This document shows positions 8,910 through 17,463 of a DNA stretch of 64,000 bases, piece by piece (the stretch's first letter is position 1; each line of letters starts with the position of its first letter). The translations under genes were made by a program, and so were the position numbers. The stretch spans positions 6,511-70,510 of the forward strand of contig JAEWCC010000051.1 of the NCBI GenBank assembly GCA_023390815.1. The letters run 5' to 3'. The notes beneath the pieces were generated by a model. It ran no database searches. It was not told the origin of the DNA and saw nothing but the letters and a program-made list of their open reading frames with translations. This stretch comes from Bacillota bacterium (GTDB lineage: Bacteria; Bacillota; Clostridia; Christensenellales; SZUA-584).

Positions 8910-10514
8910 ATGCAGTGCCCTTGTTTTGTTATTGCCTACGATCTGGGAACCACCGGGGTAAAAACATGTATATACCGGATATCGGATAAACTCAGCCTGC
9001 AGGAGAGCGCCTATGCGGGCTACGGGCTTTATATTTTGGACAACGGCGGCGCGGAACAGGACCCCGAAGAATGGTGGCAAGCCGTTTGTGAAACGACCCG
9101 GCAGGTACTGGAGAAATCGGGCATTCCTGCGCAAAACATTGCGGCGGTTTCATTCTGCTCTCAAATGCAGTGCCTGGTGCTGGTCGATCAAAGCGGGCAG
9201 CCGGTGCGCAGGGCAATGAGCTATATGGACAGCCGGGCGAGCCGCCAGTTTACTGCGGGCATGGCGCGCGGACTTACGGTCAACGGCCTCAATGTGCGCA
9301 AGCTGATTACTTCTCTCAGCATCAACAAAGCGGTAGCCGCAAGCGTCAAAGACCCGGTATGGAAATACAACTGGGTGCGGGACAACGAGCCCGAGAACTT
9401 TTCGCGCGTCTGCAAATGGCTTGATACCAAGGACTATATCGTATTCCGGTTTACGGGAGAGTTCGCGATGACGGAAGGCTCCGCCTATGCCACCCTGCTT
9501 TACGATACGCGCTCCGGCAAACGCGGCTGGAGCAAGACGCTCTGCGATCTGCTGCGAGTTGATAGCGCGCATTTGCCGAAGGTGATCCGTTCGCATGAAC
9601 GCGTGGGCGGCATTACTCCGGAAGCGGCGGCACAGTTGGGACTTGCGACCGGGACGCCGGTATTCGGCGGCGGCGGAGACGCGGAACTGATCGGCGTCGG
9701 AGTCGGCGCGGTGGAGCCGGGGGAGACGCATATCTACCTCGGCACCTCGGGATGGGTATCCACCGTAACCCAAAAGCAGGTGGTGGACATATTCTCGATG
9801 ATCGCGGCCATCGTGGGGGTGCAGGAGGGCCGGTACAACTATTTCGCTGAGATGGAAACCGCAGGAAAATGCTTGGAATGGGTGAAGGACCATCTCGCGC
9901 TCGACGAGATCGGCATCTACCTCCAAAAGATGCACGTCGCGGAATCGCAGGAACGCATATACCTGAGCCTGTACGATTATTTGTGCGAGGTCGTCAGCCA
10001 TGTGCCCGCAGGAAGCAGAGGCGTCATATTCACGCCTTGGCTGCACGGCAACCGCTGCCCGTTCGAGGACCCTAACGCGCGGGGGATGTTCTTCAATACC
10101 GGGCTCGAAACTGGCAAGTCCGCGATGATTCGCGCGGTCATCGAGGGCATCGCCTATCACTGCCGCTCCATGCTCGAAGCTCAAGATAAAAAGGTATCCA
10201 CCTCGCAGGTCATCATGGCGGCAGGCGGGGGCGCAAAGTCCCCGGTGATCTGCCAGATACTTGCCGACGTGCTGGGCCGCAGCGTCGCGACGCTGCCCGA
10301 CCCGCAGAATGCGGGTGCCGTCGGCGCGGCAATATTGACTGCCGCCGGGCTGGGTTGTATCCCCTCGGTCGAGAGCGCCAAGGAATTGCTGCCAAGTTAT
10401 ACGCTCTATACACCCAATCCGGAAAACAAAGCCGTCCACGACCGGAACTACAAGGTGTTTCAAACGTTGTACCGAAACAATAAAAACAGCTTCGCATTGC
10501 TGAACCGTATGTGA
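8910..10514 (+). CDS. FGGY-family carbohydrate kinase
   Basis: A 534-residue ATP-dependent sugar kinase of the xylulokinase/glycerol kinase fold. The N-terminal phosphate-1 loop is AYDLGTTGVKT. The FGGY-N segment contains SFCSQMQCLVLVD, a second nucleotide-binding region is THIYLGTSGWVS, and the C-terminal adenosine motif is IMAAGGGAKSPVICQILADVLG. ATG at 8910 is chosen over 8904 because GGAGG ends at 8901, giving 8 rather than 2 bases. It follows tetR by 40 bases and is probably co-transcribed. Together with the aldolase across the divergent promoter it suggests an isomerase-kinase-aldolase type route. The exact sugar cannot be assigned from sequence. Confidence 0.88.
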   Translation: MQCPCFVIAYDLGTTGVKTCIYRISDKLSLQESAYAGYGLYILDNGGAEQDPEEWWQAVCETTRQVLEKSGIPAQNIAAVSFCSQMQCLVLVDQSGQPVRRAMSYMDSRASRQFTAGMARGLTVNGLNVRKLITSLSINKAVAASVKDPVWKYNWVRDNEPENFSRVCKWLDTKDYIVFRFTGEFAMTEGSAYATLLYDTRSGKRGWSKTLCDLLRVDSAHLPKVIRSHERVGGITPEAAAQLGLATGTPVFGGGGDAELIGVGVGAVEPGETHIYLGTSGWVSTVTQKQVVDIFSMIAAIVGVQEGRYNYFAEMETAGKCLEWVKDHLALDEIGIYLQKMHVAESQERIYLSLYDYLCEVVSHVPAGSRGVIFTPWLHGNRCPFEDPNARGMFFNTGLETGKSAMIRAVIEGIAYHCRSMLEAQDKKVSTSQVIMAAGGGAKSPVICQILADVLGRSVATLPDPQNAGAVGAAILTAAGLGCIPSVESAKELLPSYTLYTPNPENKAVHDRNYKVFQTLYRNNKNSFALLNRM

Positions 10515-10734
10515 TATGGTTTCTATTGAAGAGCCGTTCGGTATTATTATCATTGGCTTTTATTTCTTTAGAATTGTGAAAACGTATCGCATGGGCTGCA
10601 AGTATGGTATACTATAAAAGTACACAATATTGTGATCAAGTTTCAGTCACCTTACGACAGTTCAACTTTGACATTAACCCGTTTGCTTGATGTGTTAACA
10701 AGCATGTTCAATCATAAGTAAAGGGGAAACGAAT

Positions 10735-11856
10735 ATGAACACAAGAGAACGATTCATCGCAACATTGAATTTTGAAAAGCTCGACAGGCCGTTCCGATGG
10801 GAAGCGCCCGCGGTTTGGCCAGCCACGATTAAGCAATGGCATCGTGAAGGATTACCCGAAACCATCACATGCTGCAATATTACCGACTCGGAAGTGTACG
10901 ACTATTTCGATATGGATAAGCTATGCTGGCTCCCGTTTGAAGGCGGATGGATTGGGGACCCGTATTACCCGTTCTTCGAATATCAGATACTGGCGGACGA
11001 GGGCGATAAACAGGTCATTCAGGATACGGACGGAATTGTGAAGCGGGTACTCAAAGAGAACGCCGATACATCCATGCCGCAGTTTCTGAAGTTTCCCGTG
11101 ACCGACCGCGAAACCTATCTCAGCAACATCAAATGGAGGCTGGACCCCAAAAGCAGGGAACGGTATCCCGAAAACTGGGATGCGCTGGTGAAGGAATATA
11201 ACAACCGGGATTACCCGGTCGGCATGTTTGTGATCGGGCCGTTCGGGCATATCCGAAACCTCTTTGGCGACGAAGAACTCATGTACATATTCTTTGACGA
11301 TCCGCAGTTGGTCCATGAGATCATGACGGACTGGATGAACTTCTACATCCAGTTCATCAGCCAGGTATGCACCGATGTGGTGCCGGATTTCATCATGATC
11401 TGGGAGGATATGTGTTACAAGTCCGGGCCGTTGATCTCCCCGGAATTCTATCAGAGGTTTCTGGCACCCTATCTGGCGGAAGTCGTGGAAACGGCAAAAT
11501 GCAGAGGCATCGCAGGGATCATTGTGGATAATGACGGCGACTGCACCAAAATGCTGCCGATCTATCTGGAATGCGGGGCGAACGCGTTCTATCCGTTCGA
11601 GGTTCAGGCGGGAATGAATATTATCGATATCCGGAAGCAATACGGAAATCAGTTTACGATCATCGGCGGCCTCAACAAGCGGGCGCTCTCGGTCAGTGAA
11701 GAAGCGATTCGAAAGGAGCTGGATGAGAAAGTGCCGTTCATGCTCGAAAGCGGGGGATATATCCCCATGCTGGACCACTCGGTGCCGACCGATATCCCGC
11801 TCAAGCTGTTCAGGTATTACCTGGAGTACGTCAGACGCCTGGGAGCCGCAAAATAG
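10735..11856 (+). CDS. Uroporphyrinogen decarboxylase superfamily protein, catabolic type, lacking the HxC motif
   Basis: A 373-residue TIM-barrel protein of the URO-D/MtaA/CmuA superfamily, recognised by the opening MNTRERFIATLNFEKLDRPFRWE and the C-terminal IIGGLNKRAL and YIPMLDHSVPTDIP segments. True HemE has conserved Arg and Asp residues in a different N-terminal context, and this gene is far from any haem locus. Unlike the three paralogues later in the window, the position of the HxCG zinc motif of the methyltransferase subgroup reads IVDNDGDC, so zinc binding of that kind is doubtful. It lies 220 bases after the kinase, with no terminator recognised between them, and ends at a strong terminator shared with the convergent helicase. 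The substrate is unknown. Confidence 0.8.
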   Translation: MNTRERFIATLNFEKLDRPFRWEAPAVWPATIKQWHREGLPETITCCNITDSEVYDYFDMDKLCWLPFEGGWIGDPYYPFFEYQILADEGDKQVIQDTDGIVKRVLKENADTSMPQFLKFPVTDRETYLSNIKWRLDPKSRERYPENWDALVKEYNNRDYPVGMFVIGPFGHIRNLFGDEELMYIFFDDPQLVHEIMTDWMNFYIQFISQVCTDVVPDFIMIWEDMCYKSGPLISPEFYQRFLAPYLAEVVETAKCRGIAGIIVDNDGDCTKMLPIYLECGANAFYPFEVQAGMNIIDIRKQYGNQFTIIGGLNKRALSVSEEAIRKELDEKVPFMLESGGYIPMLDHSVPTDIPLKLFRYYLEYVRRLGAAK

Positions 11857-11870
11857 TAAAATAAGGATCA

Positions 11871-11897
11871 AAAGCACAGGTTCGCCTGTGCTTTTTC
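11871..11897. terminator. Terminator between the URO-D-like gene and convergent pcrA
   Basis: AAAGCACAGG-TTCG-CCTGTGCTTTTTCTT forms a 10-bp stem with a UUCG loop and T run on the plus strand. The opposite strand is less U-rich. Confidence 0.85.
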
Positions 11898-14060
11898 TTA
11901 TGCCCCTTCCTGATCCAGCTTCGCCTTGAAGCTGATATTGCGCGGCGTAATGATGTTGTCGAACTGGATCGTATATACGGCTTTCTCCTCGTCCACGCCA
12001 ATGACTTGCCCCGCGCCCATAATGCTGTGCATGACACGGTTGCCCACCTGAAAGCGGGGTCCGGAAGTGTTTTGCTCCATGGCTTTCTCACTGCTGAGAA
12101 AACGCCACTGCGCATCGCGGATCAGGCTGTCGCTGAGCTCGTCGGTGTATTGAAGCAGCTTCTTGTCGATATCGCGGATTACGAACCGCGAGGGCACCCG
12201 GAACGACCCGTCGAGGTTGCGCCCTTCCGAGTCGGACAGGCAGAGGGCCTCCCGGGCACGCGTGACGGCGACGAACGCGAGCCGCCGCTCCTCTTCCATG
12301 CCTTCCGCTGTTCCGGTCTTCTTCGACGGGAATATGCCCTCCGACATGCCGCAGAGGAATACATGCGGAAATTCGAGGCCCTTGGCGGCATGTACCGTCA
12401 TCATCTTCACCGTGTTTTTGCCCGAGGCCGTATCCGTATTCGTCATCAGCGCGATATGGGAGAGGTAGCTTTCCAGCGTGCTTTCCTCGCCGCACGAGAT
12501 CTCGTACTCGTGCATCGCCTGCTTGAGCTCCGCGAGGTTGTCCAGCCGCTCCTGGCTGCCCTCGGTGCGCAGCATCTCCTCGTAGCCGCTCGCGTCCATC
12601 ACCGCGGAGAGCAGCTCGGATACCGGCATATCGGCATATCCCGTGCCGAAGCGCTCGATCAGGGAAAGCAGCTTCTTCGCGCCCGTACGCTGGAATATCT
12701 CATCGTCAGCGGTGCGCTCCAGCGCGGCATAGAGCGTACAGCCGTTCTGCGCCGCATAAGCTTGCAGAAACCGCATGCGCCGCTCGCCGAGGTTGCGTTT
12801 GGGCGTGTTGGCAACACGTATAAACGAGAGGTCGTCCTTAAAGGCGATCAGCCTCAAATACGAGAGCGCGTCCTTCACCTCCCTGCGTGAGAAGAACTGC
12901 ACGCCGCTGTAGATGGTGTAGGGCAGTTCCTCTTTCATAAACACTTCTTCGAGCGCGCGGGTAACGTAGTGCGCGCGGTAGAGTATGGTGATGTCGCCGA
13001 GCGGTACGCCCTTGCCGGCAAGCTCGCGGATGCGGGCGGCGATCCACTGCGCTTCCGCTTCGTGCGTCTTCGCGTGGTGAAAAACGACCGGCGCACCATC
13101 GGGGCACATGGGCTTAAGGTCCTTGCGGACGCGTTTTTTGTTGGCGGAGATCAGCGAGTTGGCGGCGGCGAGTATCTGCGGCGTAGAGCGGTAATTGGCC
13201 GTCATCATCACCGTTCGCACGTTGGGGAACTCCGTCTCAAAGTCGAGTATGAATTTGACGCTCGCGCCGCGCCACGTATAGATCGTCTGATCGGGGTCGC
13301 CCACGATGAACAGGTTCTGGTGGTATGCGCACAGCACCTTCATCAGGGTGTATTGCAGCTCATCGATGTCCTGATACTCGTCGATCATGATATATTCGAG
13401 CCGCTGCTGCCACTTTGCTCGGATATCCTCGTTGATCTGGAATATATGCAGCACGTATTTGATAAGGTCGTTGTAGTCCAACCCGAAGCACTTTTTCTGC
13501 TGGTAGAGATATCCGCGGAATATGATATCGTCCGGTTCCTCGGCGCTCAAATACATCTCGCGCAGCCGGTCCAGCGGCATCGCGATCATGTGCTCGTAGT
13601 AGTCCGGCTCCTTTTGCAGCTTGTAGATCTCAATCATCTCGCGGGCCTGCGCAAAGGTCTTGTGGCGCAGCGTGAGGCCACGCTCCTCGAAGATGACCTT
13701 GAGCATTTCGTCGATGTCCGAATTGTCCAGCACCAGAAAGCTTTTCGGGTATTGAACCGCGTGGCTGTCCTCCTGCAGCACCGTTACGCAGAAGCTATGG
13801 AACGTGCTGATGTAGCCCGTGTCGTTGTCACCCGTGAGGCGGCGGATGCGCTGGCGCATCTCATTTGCGGATTTGTTCGTAAAAGTCACGCAAAGAATGG
13901 CGGAGGGCAGTATGCCGACCTCGTTAACGAGATAGGCGAAACGGTGCGACAGCGCGCGCGTTTTGCCGGAGCCCGCTCCCGCGATTACGCGCACATACCC
14001 TTCGGTCGTCGTCACGGCTTCCCGTTGCTGCTCGTTCAGCCCCGATAATATGTCGTCCAT
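11898..14060 (-). CDS. pcrA: ATP-dependent DNA helicase of the UvrD/PcrA type
   Basis: A superfamily 1A 3'-5' helicase of 720 residues, the usual PcrA size. Motifs in order are LNEQQREAV (Q motif), AGAGSGKT (Walker A), DEYQDID (motif II), VGDPDQTIYTWRGA (III), MTVHAAKGLEFPHVFL (V) and FVAVTRARE (VI). The C-terminal RFQVGNRVMHSIMGAGQV is the Tudor-like tail that contacts RNA polymerase in PcrA. It acts in replication-fork clearing, repair and plasmid replication. ATG at 14060 is preferred; 39 further codons upstream are hydrophobic, lack family similarity and overlap the promoter region of padR. The gene stands alone between a convergent catabolic gene and a divergent PadR operon. Confidence 0.92.
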   Translation of the reverse strand: MDDILSGLNEQQREAVTTTEGYVRVIAGAGSGKTRALSHRFAYLVNEVGILPSAILCVTFTNKSANEMRQRIRRLTGDNDTGYISTFHSFCVTVLQEDSHAVQYPKSFLVLDNSDIDEMLKVIFEERGLTLRHKTFAQAREMIEIYKLQKEPDYYEHMIAMPLDRLREMYLSAEEPDDIIFRGYLYQQKKCFGLDYNDLIKYVLHIFQINEDIRAKWQQRLEYIMIDEYQDIDELQYTLMKVLCAYHQNLFIVGDPDQTIYTWRGASVKFILDFETEFPNVRTVMMTANYRSTPQILAAANSLISANKKRVRKDLKPMCPDGAPVVFHHAKTHEAEAQWIAARIRELAGKGVPLGDITILYRAHYVTRALEEVFMKEELPYTIYSGVQFFSRREVKDALSYLRLIAFKDDLSFIRVANTPKRNLGERRMRFLQAYAAQNGCTLYAALERTADDEIFQRTGAKKLLSLIERFGTGYADMPVSELLSAVMDASGYEEMLRTEGSQERLDNLAELKQAMHEYEISCGEESTLESYLSHIALMTNTDTASGKNTVKMMTVHAAKGLEFPHVFLCGMSEGIFPSKKTGTAEGMEEERRLAFVAVTRAREALCLSDSEGRNLDGSFRVPSRFVIRDIDKKLLQYTDELSDSLIRDAQWRFLSSEKAMEQNTSGPRFQVGNRVMHSIMGAGQVIGVDEEKAVYTIQFDNIITPRNISFKAKLDQEGA

Positions 14061-14163
14061 TTGCCACCGCCTTTTCATCCGCTTCTTATGATGTGAGTTT
14101 ATCATAAAACAGCATATCGGGCCATATATCCCAAAAACCGTGCAACAAAAAACAAATTTCCAG

Positions 14164-14208
14164 TTGACATACATCACGTTGTGATATATAATTCGTTATA
14201 TCACGACG
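14164..14208 (+). promoter_or_regulatory. padR promoter with overlapping operator
   Basis: TTGACA (14164-14169) and TATAAT (14187-14192) are spaced by exactly 17 bases, a perfect sigma-A consensus. A 12-bp inverted repeat, CGTTGTGATATA (14177-14188) and TATATCACGACG (14197-14208) with one mismatch and an 8-bp spacer, covers the -10 box. The form and place fit PadR autorepression. Confidence 0.88.
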
Positions 14209-14254
14209 CGATGCAGTGAAACGTGATGCAAACCGATGTGATGTAAGGAGATAA

Positions 14255-14575
14255 ATGATGAATTTGGATAAGGCGCGGAGCCGGTATATTCCGATGAGCG
14301 AGACGATGCTGTACATCCTGCTGTCCTTGCGGGAAGAACGCCACGGCTACGGCATTATGCAGCACGTACGGGACCTCACGGGCGGCCGTATCGTGCTGGG
14401 TGCGGGGACGATATACCAAAGCCTCGGCAAGCTCGAAGCGGACGCGCTGATCAAGGCGGGCCGCGAGGAGGACCGTAAAAAGTATTATGTCATCACGCCG
14501 CTGGGGGAGGAGATACTCCGGGAGGAAGCGGCGAGGATACAGGAAGTTTATCGTCATATGGAGGGGTTGTTATGA
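14255..14575 (+). CDS. PadR family transcriptional regulator
   Basis: A 106-residue winged-helix regulator. The PadR core is visible: ILLSLREERHGYGIMQHV, then LGAGTIYQSLGKLEADALI and KKYYVITPLGEEIL. The GTIYQSLGKLE recognition helix is close to the family consensus. Starts at 14255 or 14258 are both possible; GGAG spacing favours the second slightly. The stop overlaps the next gene's start (ATGA), so the two are translationally coupled. It is almost certainly the protein that binds the inverted repeat over its own promoter. Such PadR proteins often respond to membrane-active or aromatic compounds. Confidence 0.93.
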   Translation: MMNLDKARSRYIPMSETMLYILLSLREERHGYGIMQHVRDLTGGRIVLGAGTIYQSLGKLEADALIKAGREEDRKKYYVITPLGEEILREEAARIQEVYRHMEGLL

Positions 14576-15105
14576 GTAATAAAAAGGTATTCTGGTGTAC
14601 GGCTTTCCGGTACGTCGTACCGGCGGATTATGAGAATTGGTTCGAGAAGCTGGCGGCAGCAGGCTGGCATCCGGTAAAGGTGGGGCAGTGGAGCAGTATC
14701 GCCATGCGCTTTGCCAAGGGAGAGCCGAAAAAGTACCGGTATGTCGTAGATATGCAGCCGCTCCCCAAAAAGGAATACAAGCAGACGTATGAGGAATTCG
14801 GGTGGGAGTTTGTCGGCCAGATGGCAAGCGCAATGGTATGGCGGCGCGAATATGAAAATGAGCGTCCCGAATCGTTCAGCGACGTGCAGAGCCGGAGAGG
14901 CCGCGGCCGCCGCTTCATCGGCGCAGCTTCCGTTTCGTTCATCCTGTTTCTGCTGGGCGCAATTGGGTTTGGGCTGGGCGCGATATTCTCGCAACTGTCT
15001 GCATCAGACCGGCTTCAGTTTGCCCTTGCCGCCGGTTTTTTACTCGTGCTGGCTGCCATGATGGGTGCTGTGCTGCTCAAGATGCGAAAGAATCTAGACA
15101 GATAA
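14572..15105 (+). CDS. DUF2812 membrane protein partnered with PadR
   Basis: 177 residues. The first about 95 form a soluble DUF2812 domain with Trp-rich blocks (FRYVVPADYENWFEKLAAAGW, shown here as FRYVVPADYENW then FEKLAAAGW). Two transmembrane segments follow at about 122-145 and 150-170, then a short basic tail. DUF2812 proteins are regularly encoded directly after a PadR gene in Firmicutes. Their role is not established; an envelope-stress sensor or anti-regulator has been suggested by context only. The start codon overlaps the padR stop by four bases. A terminator follows 16 bases later. Confidence 0.85.
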   Translation: MSNKKVFWCTAFRYVVPADYENWFEKLAAAGWHPVKVGQWSSIAMRFAKGEPKKYRYVVDMQPLPKKEYKQTYEEFGWEFVGQMASAMVWRREYENERPESFSDVQSRRGRGRRFIGAASVSFILFLLGAIGFGLGAIFSQLSASDRLQFALAAGFLLVLAAMMGAVLLKMRKNLDR

Positions 15106-15121
15106 TCCGACAATCAACTTT

Positions 15122-15152
15122 GGCCTGCGGGATATCCGTGGGTCTTTTTTTC
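15122..15152 (+). terminator. Terminator of the padR-DUF2812 operon
   Basis: GGCCTGCGGGA pairs with TCCGTGGGTC, including G-T pairs, and is followed by seven T residues. Confidence 0.7.
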
Positions 15153-15178
15153 GGATTCGGTATTCAGCCTTCTTAATA

Positions 15179-15340
15179 ATGAAGCACACGAAGGTATACG
15201 AGTGGGCAATGGGGGACCAATTTGCGCGGTCGTTGAGCAAGCAGGAATTATTGAAGCTGTGCGACAGTATGATGCCGGGAGCCGGGTATTTTATTTGCGG
15301 CCCGCGGTGTTGCAATGACATTACCGCTCTTGCGTGGTAA
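15179..15340 (+). CDS. Possible small protein of 53 residues, unrecognised
   Basis: An ATG-to-TAA frame encodes 53 residues beginning MKHTKVYEWAMG, with a Cys-rich end (CGPRCC). No ribosome binding site is evident upstream of 15179. It lies between a terminator and the macro-domain gene, and I do not recognise the protein. It may be the remnant of a longer gene or chance coding. Confidence 0.2.
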   Translation: MKHTKVYEWAMGDQFARSLSKQELLKLCDSMMPGAGYFICGPRCCNDITALAW

Positions 15341-15374
15341 AATTACTCTATTCACGAAACAAAGGATGAGTGCG

Positions 15375-16382
15375 ATGCCTTTTCAAATTGTACGCAACGA
15401 CATTGCCAAAATGACAGTGGACGCGATCGTCAACGCAGCCAATTCGGCACTGCAGATGGGCGGCGGGGTATGCGGCGCGATATTCAGCGCTGCGGGCGCA
15501 AAGCAGCAGCAGTCGGAGTGCGACCGCATCGGGCGCTGCGCGACGGGGGAGGCGGTGGTTACCGGCGCATACGAACTACCCGCGCGGTTTATCATCCACG
15601 CCGTCGGGCCGATATGGCGGGGCGGCAATGGCGGAGAGGAAGGGTTACTCCGAAGCTGTTACCTCAATTCGCTTCGCCTTGCTGTGGAGAAGGGGTGTGA
15701 GTCCATCGCTTTCCCGCTGATATCTTCGGGCATATACGGGTACCCGAAGCATCTTGCGTTGCAGGTCGCGGTGACCGCGATCGGGGATTTTTTGCGGGAG
15801 CATGACATGACGGTTTATCTGGTCGTATTCGACCGGGAGCCTTCGCTGCTGGACGAAGCATCGTTCTCATCAATCAAAAAGTACGTTTGCGATCACTATA
15901 TGGATGATCAGGATACAGGCCCGCTGTATCGCAGGCTTAGCCAGGCCAGCGCATTTCCGCAGTTCTCAGTCCGTAACGAGACAGACTTCTGCGGAGCCGT
16001 GCCCGCGCCAACCGCCCGGCGCAGCCTTGAGGATGTGATCAGCCGGGTCGAAGAAACTTTTTCGGAGATGCTGCTGAGGCTGATCGACGAGAAGGGGCTG
16101 ACGGATGTCGAGGTCTACAAGCGGGCGAACATGGACCGCAAGCTGTTTTCCAAGATCCGCAGCAACCGGGACTACAAGCCCGGCAAGCCGACGGCAACCG
16201 CGCTTGCGATTGCGCTGAAACTGAATCTTGATGAGACACTGGATCTGCTGAAGCGCGCGGGCTATACGCTGTCGCATAGCAGCAAGGCCGACCTCATCGT
16301 GGAATACTTCATCCGCGAGCGTATTTTTGATATCTATCAGATTAACGAGGCGCTTTTCACGTTCGATCAGCCGCTGCTGTAA
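15375..16382 (+). CDS. Macro domain protein with a C-terminal HTH-like helical domain
   Basis: 335 residues. Residues 1-150 form a macro (ADP-ribose-binding) domain: VDAIVNAANSAL, then the variant loop MGGGVCGAIFSAAG, and ISSGIYGYP for the second phosphate loop. A Cys takes the place of the Asp found in MacroD-type GGGVDGAI loops, so de-ADP-ribosylation may be altered. Residues about 215-335 form a separate helical domain (TFSEMLLRLIDEKGLTDVEV, then ANMDRKLFSKIRSN and KPTATALAIALKLN) that resembles a Cro/CI-type helix-turn-helix. ATG at 15375 has AAGGA eight bases upstream. It precedes a vWA gene by 80 bases on the same strand. An ADP-ribose- or NAD-metabolite-responsive regulator is an inference. 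Confidence 0.8.
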   Translation: MPFQIVRNDIAKMTVDAIVNAANSALQMGGGVCGAIFSAAGAKQQQSECDRIGRCATGEAVVTGAYELPARFIIHAVGPIWRGGNGGEEGLLRSCYLNSLRLAVEKGCESIAFPLISSGIYGYPKHLALQVAVTAIGDFLREHDMTVYLVVFDREPSLLDEASFSSIKKYVCDHYMDDQDTGPLYRRLSQASAFPQFSVRNETDFCGAVPAPTARRSLEDVISRVEETFSEMLLRLIDEKGLTDVEVYKRANMDRKLFSKIRSNRDYKPGKPTATALAIALKLNLDETLDLLKRAGYTLSHSSKADLIVEYFIRERIFDIYQINEALFTFDQPLL

Positions 16383-16462
16383 TGTCGCTTCACGGGCGAC
16401 CCTGCACGCTTTCCTCCGTGCTATGCTCTACCCATCAAATGACGGAGGATAGAGGATAGCGG

Positions 16463-17116
16463 ATGAAAACGATCAAAACTGAGCTGGTATTTATACTGGA
16501 CAAAAGCGGCTCTATGGCAGGGCTCGAGGCGGACACCATCGGCGGGTTCAACGCCATGCTGGCAAAGCAGCAAAGCGAACCGGGGGAGGCGGTGGTAACC
16601 ACCGTGCTGTTCGACGACGGGTATGAACTGCTCCACGACCGGATCGATAGCAAGGGTGTCCGGCCGATCACCGACAAAGAGTACTTTGTCGGCGGATGTA
16701 CCGCGCTTCTGGACGCGATGGGCAAAGCCATCAGTAAGATCATGAGCGTTCAGCATCACACCGGCGAAGAGGCGCGCGCCGATAAGGTGATGTTTGTGGT
16801 CACGACAGACGGGCTGGAAAACGCGAGCCATGAATACTCGTTTCAGCAGATCAAAGAGTTGGTCGAAAAGCAGAAAAGCGAATGCGGCTGGGAGTTCATA
16901 TTTCTCGGGGCGAATATCGACGCCATTGCGACTGCCGCGCGCTTTGGCATCGGCGCAGACAGGGCCGCCAACTACCATGCAGACGGAGCGGGTACGCGGC
17001 TGAACTATGCGGCGGTGAGCGACGCCATCAGCCAGATGCGCGCTTGCGCGCCGGTTGGCGCAGAGTGGAAGGAACGCATCGACAACGATTACCGCTCACG
17101 CAGAAAAAAGGATTGA
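16463..17116 (+). CDS. von Willebrand factor A domain protein
   Basis: A 217-residue, essentially single-domain vWA protein. The metal-ion-dependent adhesion site is intact: DKSGSM (residues about 13-18), the Thr in GGCTALLDA, and the Asp in TTDGLENAS. There is no signal peptide or transmembrane segment, so it should be cytosolic, like TerY-type vWA proteins that act as scaffolds in metal or phage stress systems. The basic tail RSRRKKD is unusual. It follows the macro-domain gene closely and the two probably form an operon ending at the hairpins beyond 17125. No kinase or phosphatase partner is present here. Confidence 0.85.
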   Translation: MKTIKTELVFILDKSGSMAGLEADTIGGFNAMLAKQQSEPGEAVVTTVLFDDGYELLHDRIDSKGVRPITDKEYFVGGCTALLDAMGKAISKIMSVQHHTGEEARADKVMFVVTTDGLENASHEYSFQQIKELVEKQKSECGWEFIFLGANIDAIATAARFGIGADRAANYHADGAGTRLNYAAVSDAISQMRACAPVGAEWKERIDNDYRSRRKKD

Positions 17117-17124
17117 CGAAGCGC

Positions 17125-17354
17125 CAACGCCGTAAAGCCACGGCGTTTCAGGCTGTCGATAAACCCTGTCATGCCTCCCTCGGACGAGCACCCTCCGGGT
17201 ACGTAGGAGGTGGCACGAAGTGCCGGAGGGAGTGACCGGTATTAAGGCATTTTCTCTCCCCCAGTCACCTATCGGTGACAGCCCCCTCGTCAGAGGGGGC
17301 CGCAAAGAGAGCTTTTCTGACACTCTGCAACGCCGTGAAACCACGGCGTTTTTC
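17125..17354. repeat. Hairpin-rich intergenic repeat flanked by near-identical terminator hairpins
   Basis: The 347-base gap after the vWA gene holds no gene. AACGCCGTaaagcCACGGCGTTT-type hairpins occur at both ends (17126-17148 and 17329-17351). Between them are the palindromic GGCACGAAGTGCC, an inverted CTCCCTC/GAGGGAG pair, CACCTATCGGTG, and GCCCCCTC-GTCA-GAGGGGGC. Such composites are common dispersed repeats in Clostridia. The duplicated flanks suggest insertion into a terminator. Confidence 0.6.
17328..17354 (+). terminator. Terminator hairpin downstream of the macro-vWA genes
   Basis: ACGCCGTG-AAAC-CACGGCGT is followed by TTTTTC. It is the better of the two flanking copies, because the first (17126-17148) lacks a long T run. 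Confidence 0.65.
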
Positions 17355-17463
17355 ATATACGTCACAGAAAAGTACGGCGTGTTTCATCGTTTGCCATGCG
17401 CGTCACGATATCCTGCCCGCAATTTATGGCATCCGCATATTGATATAGGGGCGATATTGGAAG

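Noticed and set aside
9150..10553. 467-codon minus-strand frame opposite the FGGY kinase
   Set aside because: Shadow frame in GC-rich DNA; the kinase motifs are on the plus strand.
12969..14048. 359-codon open frame on the plus strand opposite pcrA
   Set aside because: It mirrors the helicase gene codon for codon, has a repetitive Val/Leu/Arg composition and no ribosome site.
14061..14177. In-frame N-terminal extension of the helicase by 39 codons
   Set aside because: Not in the PcrA family, hydrophobic, and reaches the padR promoter region; ATG 14060 fits the family start.
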